Origin: Mucilaginibacter sp. cycad4
GTDB taxonomy: Bacteria > Bacteroidota > Bacteroidia > Sphingobacteriales > Sphingobacteriaceae
Direction of reading: 5' to 3'
DNA: 64,000 nt
Assembly (NCBI RefSeq): GCF_034263275.1
Contig: NZ_CP139559.1
Span: 4,030,001 to 4,094,000, forward strand
Under the pieces are notes generated by a model. The model was not told the origin of the DNA. It made no database searches and worked only from the letters and a program-made list of their open reading frames with translations. Position 1 is the first letter of the stretch, and each line of letters starts with the position of its first letter. Below are positions 1 through 7,298 of this stretch, piece by piece. The position numbers and the translations under genes were made by a program.

Positions 1-86
1 TGGGGCGAAGTGGCAATCTCTAACTATACAGGGTGGACATGTATTGGCTACGAGATTGCCGCGCCTGCGCTCGCAATGACATATTT
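1..86. repeat. REP-like palindromic repeat (GTCATTGCGAG family)
   Basis: Imperfect palindrome: GGCAATCTC near base 12 pairs with GAGATTGCC near base 52, and the right end carries CTCGCAATGACA. The same arrangement recurs at 36354-36448, 36733-36850, 38525-38570, 43132-43328 and 47462-47577. The left end is cut by the window edge. Nothing here looks coding. Confidence 0.6.
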
Positions 87-100
87 TTACCCCTTGTTTT

Positions 101-150
101 CTTGCGCTCGTTTGCAACGAGTGCTTAATATGGTTTAGCGATTGTATCGC
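101..150. repeat. 50-bp direct repeat, copy 1
   Basis: Matches 769-818 at 49 of 50 positions (A versus G at one site). Its core GTTTGCAACGAGTGC is present again in inverted orientation near 849-864. The two direct copies flank the unrecognised gene at 217-738. Confidence 0.75.
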
Positions 151-216
151 TTAATGTAGTCTGATGATTGTATAGTTAGTAATTTATAACTGGCATATGT
201 ACCACGTATGCACCAC

Positions 217-738
217 CTAAAGGTGTGACATTACTTCAATCACAGACGGCATATCTAAATTAAATTTCCAGATACAATCAAGGGTGCTAATTGCAATCAC
301 CTGCCCTTCTTTTATTGTCACCTTATGGAATGGATTTGAAGATGTAAAATAAGCTATCCAAATTACTTTTTCTCTTTCCAAATTCATAACGCAGACAAAC
401 CCGTCGCTACCATAGCTCCCCTCTCCACAAAAAGCTTTTATGGAACCTGTTTTATCAACATACTGATTTAGAATTGCACAGCTGCACCACGATAATTCCC
501 CTTCTTTTTCAAAGTTATCAATAGAAGTAACAGACGACGCTTGTAATTTAAATTCAACTGGGTTTTCCCAAGACACTTCTATTTCAAAAAGTTGTATTGT
601 CCTATCAGGAAAAACAATTCCATTTATCAATGGACATTCTAAATGGTCTATAAAACTTTCAATTTCTTTCATTTTACCACTATCGTTGGCACAGGTGAGT
701 ATCCTTGCTTTTAAAAGCTTAACAATCGTAACTGTCAT
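217..738 (-). CDS. hypothetical protein
   Basis: Unrecognised protein of 173 residues from the ATG at 738; the frame extends upstream to a GTG at 756, which is less likely. No signal peptide, membrane segment or known motif is visible. The sequence mixes strand-like hydrophobic stretches with acidic loops and has a Trp-Ser-Cys-Ser-Cys stretch in the middle, so it is probably a small soluble cytoplasmic protein. It is bracketed by two 50-bp direct repeats and is more AT-rich than the metabolic genes further right, which suggests a recently shuffled accessory cassette. An immunity-type protein is possible, but nothing in the sequence proves that. Confidence 0.5.
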   Translation of the reverse strand: MTVTIVKLLKARILTCANDSGKMKEIESFIDHLECPLINGIVFPDRTIQLFEIEVSWENPVEFKLQASSVTSIDNFEKEGELSWCSCAILNQYVDKTGSIKAFCGEGSYGSDGFVCVMNLEREKVIWIAYFTSSNPFHKVTIKEGQVIAISTLDCIWKFNLDMPSVIEVMSHL

Positions 739-768
739 ATTGGATACACGCGACACGCGTGCATCCTT

Positions 769-818
769 CTTGCGCTCGTTTGCAACGAGTGCTTAATATG
801 GTTTGGCGATTGTATCGC
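769..818. repeat. 50-bp direct repeat, copy 2
   Basis: Near-identical to 101-150 (one mismatch). A third, inverted and partial copy of its core follows at about 849-864, so 769-870 can fold into a long stem. Confidence 0.75.
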
Positions 819-906
819 CTTTGCGTTGAACGCAAATCCAGCTACGCACTCGTTGCAAACGTGCGCGAGTTTAATAAGGTTATGGATTTCATTCAATTCA
901 ATTTTT

Positions 907-1512
907 TTACCTAAGTTGCAAGTTAATACCAAGTGTGCTGCAACTTTTTTCAAACTCCAACTTATTTAATGGTCCTATACGCTTGTTCTTTTTCTTTTCG
1001 ATAATCCAATAGTTTTCTTTGGCAGCCAACAAACGCACATAAAATGGATCATTACAGAAAATAGTATCTACTACAAGAGCAATTATTTTTTGATCTCGGG
1101 CGGAGTTCGAATCTGTAACTCCATCCGATTTGAAACGTTTATATAAAGCACTGTCCGCCTTGATAATAGTATGCATACCATCAAAGTCTTTGGCTGCCGT
1201 GTCTTTAAGATAATCGGTGTAAACACTGTACCGGCTTCCCAAATCACTACCAACAAATAGTTTATAGTGCTCATAATCTGGATTCTGTTTTGCAACAATG
1301 AAATTTTCGTTATAAGCGTAGTCCGTCACTTCGGAGTATATCTCCGTGTTACAATCCGTCGAAGCAGGTATAATCTTTCGCCACTTACTATCAGTGCAAT
1401 AAGTGTAGCCATCTCCCAAATCCACCACGGTGTCATTCAAATTGGCACACGAAAAGATAAGCATCGACACAACTATGAATATTGTAAAAACATGTATTGG
1501 CACTTTTTTCAT
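907..1512 (-). CDS. hypothetical lipoprotein
   Basis: 201 residues from an ATG. The N-terminus is a clear lipoprotein signal: Lys-Lys, a hydrophobic run at residues 7-20, then the lipobox LIFSC with Cys22, so the mature protein should be membrane-anchored. The rest is polar, with several Asp/Tyr-rich stretches and a basic KKKNKR patch near the C-terminus. It loosely resembles small DUF3997-type lipoproteins, but I cannot assign a family with confidence. It lies in the AT-rich accessory stretch with the genes at 217 and 1590 on the same strand, separated from them by repeats, so co-transcription is uncertain. Confidence 0.6.
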   Translation of the reverse strand: MKKVPIHVFTIFIVVSMLIFSCANLNDTVVDLGDGYTYCTDSKWRKIIPASTDCNTEIYSEVTDYAYNENFIVAKQNPDYEHYKLFVGSDLGSRYSVYTDYLKDTAAKDFDGMHTIIKADSALYKRFKSDGVTDSNSARDQKIIALVVDTIFCNDPFYVRLLAAKENYWIIEKKKNKRIGPLNKLEFEKSCSTLGINLQLR

Positions 1513-1589
1513 ATGACTATTGTTGACAGTGGGAGTGGTGTACGCTAATATGCATGCACCAACATCGACGCAAACAGCATCGGCTTAAC

Positions 1590-2171
1590 CTATATTACAA
1601 ATCTGCGAACATACTCTTCCACCTCAGTATAGGTTAGCAAAGCAGGTTTTACCCTTTTATCCATTAAAAAACTTTGCTTTATATTCATCCATTGGTGGTA
1701 ATCGACATCTATAAAACCGTCTTCGAAATCCATCATGGTTTCGGCCGATTTTATTAAAACATTCCATTGCTTATGTAAGTACTCGATAACACTTTTAAAA
1801 TCATCACGGTTCTTTTTAGCAACGATATTTAAAACAATTTCTATAATATCTATTTCAATATACTTGTAAGTGTATTTGATTAAGGTGCAATATGAAAACA
1901 CATTGGTAAAGTTTTCGCTGAGCGTTATTAAATCATCCAATTTGATATCCGTCCATATTTCGGGCAGGCAAGCTAATAATTGAGTTACGTAGAGATCATT
2001 AACCATTTCGAAATTATAGTACAAAAAAGAGACGGCATTAAACGATTTTATTTCATCTAACCGTTTTTCGAGAAAGTTTCTGTCAACCGGAAATATCTCT
2101 GATTCGTCCGGTGCTTGTTTTGCCAGTAACCAAACATAACTTTCCAATTTATCATCAAGTATTGAACTCAT
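1590..2171 (-). CDS. hypothetical protein
   Basis: 193 residues from an ATG, with no signal peptide. The composition (Leu/Ile/Phe/Tyr alternating with Lys/Asp/Glu) predicts an all-helical soluble protein. No family is recognised. Its length, helical character, low GC and position among repeat-flanked small genes resemble immunity-type or orphan accessory proteins, but that is inference only. Confidence 0.55.
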   Translation of the reverse strand: MSSILDDKLESYVWLLAKQAPDESEIFPVDRNFLEKRLDEIKSFNAVSFLYYNFEMVNDLYVTQLLACLPEIWTDIKLDDLITLSENFTNVFSYCTLIKYTYKYIEIDIIEIVLNIVAKKNRDDFKSVIEYLHKQWNVLIKSAETMMDFEDGFIDVDYHQWMNIKQSFLMDKRVKPALLTYTEVEEYVRRFVI

Positions 2172-2281
2172 TTCTTTGAGTTGATTTTATTTGGCAATCC
2201 TTTACTATTTTATAACATCCCCGCTGCCATAAGCCTCCTCGCTTGTGGCCCGCGTTCCGGTCTTTAACATGTCAAGCAAGC

Positions 2282-2656
2282 TCACAACACCATCTGCTCA
2301 AACAACCTATTCAGCGTAGCTTCCGCATCAGCAGTCATGCCAGGGTGCACTTTGGATGCTTGTACCACCGTACTACGTGTAGCGGTAAGCCAGCGAAAGC
2401 GCGAGGGCTGATCCAGCTGTGCTATTGGCCCTGCATCCTTTTCACCATTACAGATGCGCTCAAGCGAATTTATATTTTCCTTCAGGCAATCCAGATCCAA
2501 ATCACCGCAAAAGGCAGCTAACCTTGCATCATCAGCTTTGAATAATACTTTTAAAAACTTTTGTTTAGGGCAAAACAGGATCACTCCTATATTGATAAAC
2601 TCTTCGCGCTCCACCCTTGGTACAACGCGGATTATGGCGTACTCAAATACCTGCAT
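2282..2656 (-). CDS. DUF3037 family protein
   Basis: 124 residues from the ATG at 2656; an upstream in-frame TTG at 2683 would add nine residues. The N-terminal stretch (FEYAIIRVVPRVEREEF followed by INIGVILFC) is the signature of DUF3037, a family with no established activity. The start lies inside the end of the HipA-like kinase gene (14-nt overlap), so the two are translationally coupled on the minus strand. DUF3037 and this type of HipA-like kinase are a recurrent gene pair in bacteria, which suggests a shared but unknown function. Family assignment is firm; function is open. Confidence 0.8.
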   Translation of the reverse strand: MQVFEYAIIRVVPRVEREEFINIGVILFCPKQKFLKVLFKADDARLAAFCGDLDLDCLKENINSLERICNGEKDAGPIAQLDQPSRFRWLTATRSTVVQASKVHPGMTADAEATLNRLFEQMVL

Positions 2657-3440
2657 ATAGGGCTTGTTTTGCGGCGTTAACAAATACTTCTGACGCGGCC
2701 AGCCGGGTTATCAAAAACTCGGCATATATATTTCGTACCTCATCAGGCGTTTCTTCAAAATCGCGGTAGGTGATCCATTCATCGGGGATCAACGCTACTA
2801 TATCACGGATTCTTTCGGGTGTCAGCATCGCTTTAAACTCAGCGTCTACAGCATCCAGCTGATTAGCACGGGGCAAAAGCACATGATCTTTCACCTGTAA
2901 AAACGGGCGCGTGGCCATTTCCTGCCAGTTGTTCCATGAGTGATGAAAATACAGCGCGGCGCCGTTATCAATCATCCACAACTCTTTATGCCAAATGAGC
3001 ATATTGGTATTACGGGCGGTACGGTCAACATTGGTAAGCAAACAATCAAACCAAACTATTTGCGAGGCAAGCTTACTATCCACTACAGTTACCGCCGGAT
3101 CAAAAGTAATAGCGCCCGACAAATAATGCAAAGCCAGGTTAAGCCCAACACTAAATTTCAACAGGTCCTGGATTTCTTCATCAGCTTCCGAGCGACCAAA
3201 GGCTTCATCAAGGTTGGCAAAAACCAGTTCTGGTACTTTAAAACCCAGCAAACGGGCAATTTCGCCGCCAATCAGTTCGGCAATGAGGGCTTTTACCCCT
3301 TGCCCTGCTCCGCGGAATTTTAGTACATATAAAAACTCGTCATCGGCCTCGGCAATCGCCGGCAATGACCCGCCCTCGCGTAATGGCGTTACGTAACGGG
3401 TCACGTTTACGGTGCGGAGCTGTGGTGGTGTGTAGTTCAT
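2643..3440 (-). CDS. HipA-like kinase domain protein (HipA_2 type)
   Basis: 265 residues. It has the layout of the stand-alone HipA-like kinase family: a nucleotide-binding Lys41 in VLKFRG, a helix Glu55, the catalytic-loop-like segment around Asp139-Arg140 (TNVDRTARNTN) and a metal-binding Asp158 in MIDNGA, which takes the place of DFG. This differs from HipA of HipBA, which is about 440 residues and follows an HTH antitoxin; no HTH gene is present. The downstream DUF3037 gene overlaps it. Protein or small-molecule phosphorylation is inferred from the fold; no substrate can be named. Confidence 0.8.
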   Translation of the reverse strand: MNYTPPQLRTVNVTRYVTPLREGGSLPAIAEADDEFLYVLKFRGAGQGVKALIAELIGGEIARLLGFKVPELVFANLDEAFGRSEADEEIQDLLKFSVGLNLALHYLSGAITFDPAVTVVDSKLASQIVWFDCLLTNVDRTARNTNMLIWHKELWMIDNGAALYFHHSWNNWQEMATRPFLQVKDHVLLPRANQLDAVDAEFKAMLTPERIRDIVALIPDEWITYRDFEETPDEVRNIYAEFLITRLAASEVFVNAAKQALYAGI

Positions 3441-4077
3441 AGTTTAAATTGAACAAAAGCCCCGCGTTAGGGATTGCAGCGGATACCGTCCGTTAGCCAA
3501 CGGAAATGCCTGCAGGCGTATGAGCGGAAAGCCCGCCCGTTAGCTAACGGGAACGCCCACACTACTAATGAGTTTAGCTTTAACCAACTTACATTCGCCG
3601 CTCAATTGCCGCGGTGGCTGTTACTTTTGTCTTGATACAAAAGTAACCAAAAAATCAAGTCAGCAGAGAGGTTTCTTTGCCCGCAATCTGCCCTCCATGC
3701 CCTCGCCATGCCTTTGCCCTGCAAAACAGCCAGAACCACGGCTGCTAAATTTTGCCCGGCCTTACGCGTTCCCCCCTGGCAAAATTCGCTAATGCCTTTG
3801 CAGCCACACAAACCCACCATTGTTCTGCCTGCTTTCACCCGAAACTTATCTGCTGACGGAGAAATATTAACTCATTAAGATAATAAGAATTAAAAACAAT
3901 ATATCCCGTAATCCTTAATCCCAAAAATCCCGGTTCAGAAAAAAATCAGTGTAATCGGTGAAATCAAAAATCAATCGGTGTAATCCCAAAAAATAAAATC
4001 AAATCAACGGTCCCTGCTGACATAGGGCTGTCATTACCCCTCCGTTACTTTACATCATAAAACAAACAACAACACTT
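3441..4077. other. 637-bp intergenic region made of repeats
   Basis: No convincing gene. It holds a dispersed repeat at 3458-3559 (see that entry), a perfect 11-bp-arm palindrome at 3620-3647 (GTTACTTTTGT / ACAAAAGTAAC), a C-rich low-complexity stretch at 3690-3790 and, at about 3896-3990, a fragment containing CCCGGTTCAGAA that is shared with 5250-5325 and 13195-13331. Short open frames here have no start signals or recognisable protein character. The promoter of the DinB-like gene presumably lies in the last 60 bases. Confidence 0.6.
3458..3559 (+). repeat. dispersed repeat GCGTTAGGGATTGCAG family, copy A
   Basis: About 100 bp beginning with GCGTTAGGGATTGCAG and ending with GGAAAGCCCG then CCCGTTAGCTAACGGG AACGCCC. 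Copies lie at 5328-5438 and 36502-36602, both in the opposite orientation. The ends are conserved and the middle is variable, as expected of a small non-autonomous element or a structured repeat. Confidence 0.65.
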
Positions 4078-4575
4078 ATGGACACTTTGAAATCGTTATT
4101 GGAAGAGATGGAGCAGGAAGCTCAAACCACCGAAAAAATGCTGAGTCGCATCCCCGACGATAAATACCAGTGGAAGCCGCACGCAAAAAGCATGACCATT
4201 GAACAACTCTCTACCCACATTGCCGAACTGCCTACCTGGGTAAGCCTTACCCTACATACCGATGGACTTGATTTTGCCACCGCACCCTATGAACCCAAAA
4301 AAGTAAGCGGCACAGCTGATTTGTTGAAACTATTTGAAGATTCACTGGCCGATGGCTATTCGAGCCTGCAAAAAGCTGATATCAGCACGTTTGATAAAAC
4401 ATGGACGCTGCGTAACGGGGAGCAGATCCTTAATCAACGTACAAAAGCAGAAGTGATCAGGATGACCTATTGCCAGATTGTGCACCACAGGGCACAGTTG
4501 GGAGTTTATTTACGTTTGCTGGATATCCCGATACCGGGCAGCTACGGCCCAAGTGCGGATGAGCAGGGTTTCTGA
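4078..4575 (+). CDS. DinB family protein
   Basis: 165 residues, ATG start. Four-helix DinB/YfiT-type fold: an N-terminal helix with SRIPDDKYQWKPH, a typical second-helix His47 (LSTHIAEL) and the C-terminal MTYCQIVHHRAQLG segment with His136/His137 supplying the metal site. Members are small cytoplasmic metal-binding proteins, some acting as thiol-dependent transferases or hydrolases; the substrate cannot be predicted here. It appears monocistronic, preceded by the repeat-rich gap and followed by a strong terminator at 4607-4654. Confidence 0.85.
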   Translation: MDTLKSLLEEMEQEAQTTEKMLSRIPDDKYQWKPHAKSMTIEQLSTHIAELPTWVSLTLHTDGLDFATAPYEPKKVSGTADLLKLFEDSLADGYSSLQKADISTFDKTWTLRNGEQILNQRTKAEVIRMTYCQIVHHRAQLGVYLRLLDIPIPGSYGPSADEQGF

Positions 4576-4606
4576 AAAAAGCAGGAGTAATAAGATCAGT
4601 TTTTAA

Positions 4607-4654
4607 ATACAAAAGCAAAGCAGGCAAAAGCGTGCTTTGCTTTTGTATGTTTTT
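4607..4654. terminator. intrinsic terminator
   Basis: Perfect 16-bp stem (4607-4622 with 4633-4648, ATACAAAAGCAAAGCA) followed by GTTTTT. It sits between the convergent DinB-like gene and the small membrane-protein gene and probably serves both. Confidence 0.8.
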
Positions 4655-4658
4655 GCAC

Positions 4659-4877
4659 TCAACTACGGTGCTTTGACAGCTTGCCTGTATTTATTTCTTC
4701 AAGGAAGCCATTTTCATTAATAGCATATCGGGCCTCAGAGGTATCGGTATCTATCTTGTAATTAACGGTCTTTACTTTTTTGTTCCTGATCCTTTTACCA
4801 AATATGAACATCGGCAAAATGAAAACCGCAAGCAGGACTACAACTTGTAACAGGGTTGTGTACATAACGTCTAACAT
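4659..4877 (-). CDS. small single-span membrane protein
   Basis: 72 residues from an ATG. Residues 8-27 form one hydrophobic span (LLQVVVLLAVFILPMFIFG), followed by a basic RIRNKK turn and a polar tail of about 45 residues that would be cytoplasmic by the positive-inside rule. No family is recognised. It is convergent with the DinB-like gene and shares its terminator. The coding assignment rests on the ATG, the plausible topology and the terminator position. Confidence 0.5.
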   Translation of the reverse strand: MLDVMYTTLLQVVVLLAVFILPMFIFGKRIRNKKVKTVNYKIDTDTSEARYAINENGFLEEINTGKLSKHRS

Positions 4878-5621
4878 AAAAATTTAAGTCTGATTGGTAC
4901 CCATATAACGTTATCCGGCGAGAAATGGTTCGCCTTTTTAATGTTATTTTATACCCATCATGTGTACATATAGCTAAATGTGTGCCATACTTATATCTGA
5001 CGCTCTGTGTTACCTTAATATTACATTTATGCTGATATTTAATTGATTTATAATTAAATGAACCAAACACAGCGCTATCATATTGATAATAGAGCCTATC
5101 GTTTTGAAATAAATAATATACAGTATAGCTTAGTAATTTTAGTACAGTGGCGGGGTATCGTTAAAAGGCGAAATTTGATGATTTTGGAAGTATCAAACCA
5201 TGTCATATCAATGGCGCTTTTTATTGTTTTTAAACAGCCCCTTAAATAGGCAGGATTTTAAATAGCCGGAGATATTTGAAAAAAATCCTGAAATCAGGAA
5301 AATCCCTTTAATCCCGGTTCAGAACATGGGCGTTCCCGTTAGCTAACGGGCCGGGCTTTCCGTTGCAAGTCCTCGCTTTGTCCACACACAAACCCGATGC
5401 ACGCTCCGGGCTTTACACTGCAATCCCTAACGCGGCCCCTGCACCATCCAAAAATATACCTTAAACGTCATTACGATTTTCCCGGGGGCCCGGTGGCGCC
5501 TCGCAAATGACATAAATTGCAAAAGCGTTCGTGAGGACACGAACGCCGGGTAATGAATCAATTGTATCTTACGATCCGTGTCCCCACGGATCGCTGTCAT
5601 TTGCATCAATGGTAACACCAG
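4878..5621. other. 744-bp intergenic region with repeats and hairpins
   Basis: No gene supported. 4878-5250 is AT-rich and shows nothing distinctive; short frames there lack protein character. 5250-5325 is a fragment shared with 13195-13331. 5328-5438 is copy B of the GCGTTAGGG repeat. Two hairpins follow: GCGTTCGTG/CACGAACGC at 5525-5546 and CGATCCGTG/CACGGATCG at 5572-5593, both flanked by CAAATGAC or GTCATTTG. They lie just beyond the last gene of the fucose operon and could act as a transcript 3' end. Confidence 0.55.
5328..5438 (-). repeat. dispersed repeat GCGTTAGGGATTGCAG family, copy B
   Basis: Reverse orientation of copy A: starts GGGCGTTCCCGTTAGCTAAC and ends CTGCAATCCCTAACGC. Its middle is closer to copy C (36502-36602) than to copy A. 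Confidence 0.65.
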
Positions 5622-6452
5622 CTATAAACCGTAAAACGCAGCCGCGTTCCCACCAAAAAACAACCCCTTTTCCGTACCAGAAAGTCGTTCAGCATAAAGG
5701 TCCATCACCTCCATTGTTTTTTCATAGCCTCCGGCCAGGAGGCATACCGGCCAGTCGGAGCCGAACATTACCCGGTTGATGCCGAAAGCGTTGAATACAA
5801 TATCAATATATGGGATAAAATCAGTTGCCGGAGTGTTGTCCCAATCCGCTTCTGTGAGCAGGGCCGATACCTTGCAATATACATTTGGACAGCTTGCCAG
5901 CTTTTCGATATCCTGTTTCCAGCCATCTATTTTCCCGGCTTTGATGTAGGGCTTGGCCATGTGGTCGAGCACAAACTTTTGATCAGGAAACTCTGCCACT
6001 AATTGCGCTGCATAAGGCAAATGGTTAGGGAAGATCAGGATATCATAGGTATAACCATGTTTGCCCAAAGCAACGATGCCCTTTTTAAATGCAGGATCAA
6101 GCATGTATTGCTCATCGGGCTCCGATTGCAGGATATGCCGGAAGCCTTTAAGCTTTTCGTATTTCTTAAAATGATCCAGGCGGTCTTCCAGGTCACCGGC
6201 TTTCAAATCTATCCAGCCTACTATCCCTTTGATGAAGGGGTTAACTGATGCCAAATCTAACAGAAATTCCGTCTCCTTTTCCGACTGATCGGCCTGAACG
6301 GCCACACTGCCATCCATGCCGTGTTTTTGCAGTACAGGTAACAGGTCTTCGGGATAAAAATCCCGGCCTATTACCTGCATGTCTTCAGTGATCCAGCCGT
6401 CCCTTACCGGGTTGTACTGCCAGAAATGCTGATGTGCATCAATTTTTAGCAT
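5622..6452 (-). CDS. L-fuconolactonase (amidohydrolase family 2)
   Basis: 276 residues. Amidohydrolase-2 TIM barrel with the N-terminal metal motif DAHQHFW (His7, His9), a mid-barrel LDHMAKP segment and the C-terminal GSDWPV motif. Members in fucose loci open L-fucono-lactone to L-fuconate in the cytoplasm. It is the last gene of the minus-strand operon 13075-5622, and its start overlaps the preceding FAH-type hydrolase gene by 14 nt, indicating translational coupling. The fucose specificity is inferred mainly from the two alpha-L-fucosidases and the other pathway genes; rhamnono- or galactono-lactone are alternatives from sequence alone. Confidence 0.85.
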   Translation of the reverse strand: MLKIDAHQHFWQYNPVRDGWITEDMQVIGRDFYPEDLLPVLQKHGMDGSVAVQADQSEKETEFLLDLASVNPFIKGIVGWIDLKAGDLEDRLDHFKKYEKLKGFRHILQSEPDEQYMLDPAFKKGIVALGKHGYTYDILIFPNHLPYAAQLVAEFPDQKFVLDHMAKPYIKAGKIDGWKQDIEKLASCPNVYCKVSALLTEADWDNTPATDFIPYIDIVFNAFGINRVMFGSDWPVCLLAGGYEKTMEVMDLYAERLSGTEKGLFFGGNAAAFYGL

Positions 6453-7290
6453 AAGCTACGAGGTTTTGTTTCGATTCGCCCAGGCCTTCTATGCCTAATT
6501 CTACCACGTCGCCTGCTTTTAAGTAGATCGGTGGTTTCATTCCTAATCCAACACCTGCAGGTGTACCTGTCGAGATGATATCGCCCGGCAGCAGGGTCAT
6601 GAACTGACTGGTGTATGAGATCAGGTGCGGCAGGTTAAATATAAAGTTTGAGGTAGTACCGTCCTGCATAGTTTCGCCATTAACTTTAAGCCACAGGCGC
6701 AGGTTATGCGGATCAGCAATTTCATCTGGTGTAGCTAAAAACGGGCCAAGCGGTGCAAAGGTATCACAGCCTTTACCTTTATCCCAGGTACCATTGCGCT
6801 CTAATTGAAATTCACGCTCGCTTACGTCATTGTGCAGTACATAACCGGCTACATAATCCATAGCCTCCGCTTCTTCCACATACGATGCTTTTTTGCCAAT
6901 AACCACAGCAAGTTCCACTTCCCAATCAGTTTTTACCGAGTTTTTAGGGATCATGATATCATCAAACGGACCAACAATAGCTGTGGTTGCTTTCATAAAG
7001 ATCACCGGCTCAGGTGGCAGGGGAGCATTGGTTTCTTTAGCGTGATCGGCATAGTTAAGGCCAATACAAACCAGTTTTGAAGGGCGCACGATAGGACTGC
7101 CTAAGCGTACATCTTCAGCAACTTCAGGCAGTTGTTTATCTTTTATAAAAGCGGCAAGGCGGTTAACACCATCAGTTTCAAAAAACTGTTCGGTATAGTC
7201 TTCGCCAAAGGCCGATACATCATATTTTTTATCGTTCAGGATAACTCCCGGTTTCTCTTTACCGCTTTCGCCAAATCGTATAAGCTTCAT
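6439..7290 (-). CDS. FAH family 2,4-diketo-3-deoxy-L-fuconate hydrolase
   Basis: 283 residues with the full fumarylacetoacetate-hydrolase fold: CIGLNYADHAKE, then the metal triad Glu124, Glu126 (DWEVELAVVIG) and Asp155 (HNDVSERE), and a C-terminal GDIISTGTPAGVG loop. In the non-phosphorylating fucose route this enzyme cleaves 2,4-diketo-3-deoxy-L-fuconate to pyruvate and L-lactate. The gene stops inside the lactonase start and begins 8 nt after the fucosidase stop, so it is embedded in the operon. Family is certain; the exact substrate follows from context. Confidence 0.85.
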   Translation of the reverse strand: MKLIRFGESGKEKPGVILNDKKYDVSAFGEDYTEQFFETDGVNRLAAFIKDKQLPEVAEDVRLGSPIVRPSKLVCIGLNYADHAKETNAPLPPEPVIFMKATTAIVGPFDDIMIPKNSVKTDWEVELAVVIGKKASYVEEAEAMDYVAGYVLHNDVSEREFQLERNGTWDKGKGCDTFAPLGPFLATPDEIADPHNLRLWLKVNGETMQDGTTSNFIFNLPHLISYTSQFMTLLPGDIISTGTPAGVGLGMKPPIYLKAGDVVELGIEGLGESKQNLVAYAKN

Positions 7291-7298
7291 TTGTATGT

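Noticed and set aside
735-953. 72-codon minus-strand frame
   Set aside because: Lies across the 50-bp repeat and its inverted copy and has no independent evidence.
3568-3838. Overlapping open frames in both strands of the 3.4-4.1 kb gap
   Set aside because: Low-complexity C-rich DNA next to palindromes; compositions are Pro/Arg/Ala-rich and unlike proteins.
5058-5249. 63-codon plus-strand frame
   Set aside because: AT-rich, no recognisable family, no clear promoter or ribosome-binding signal; could not be supported.
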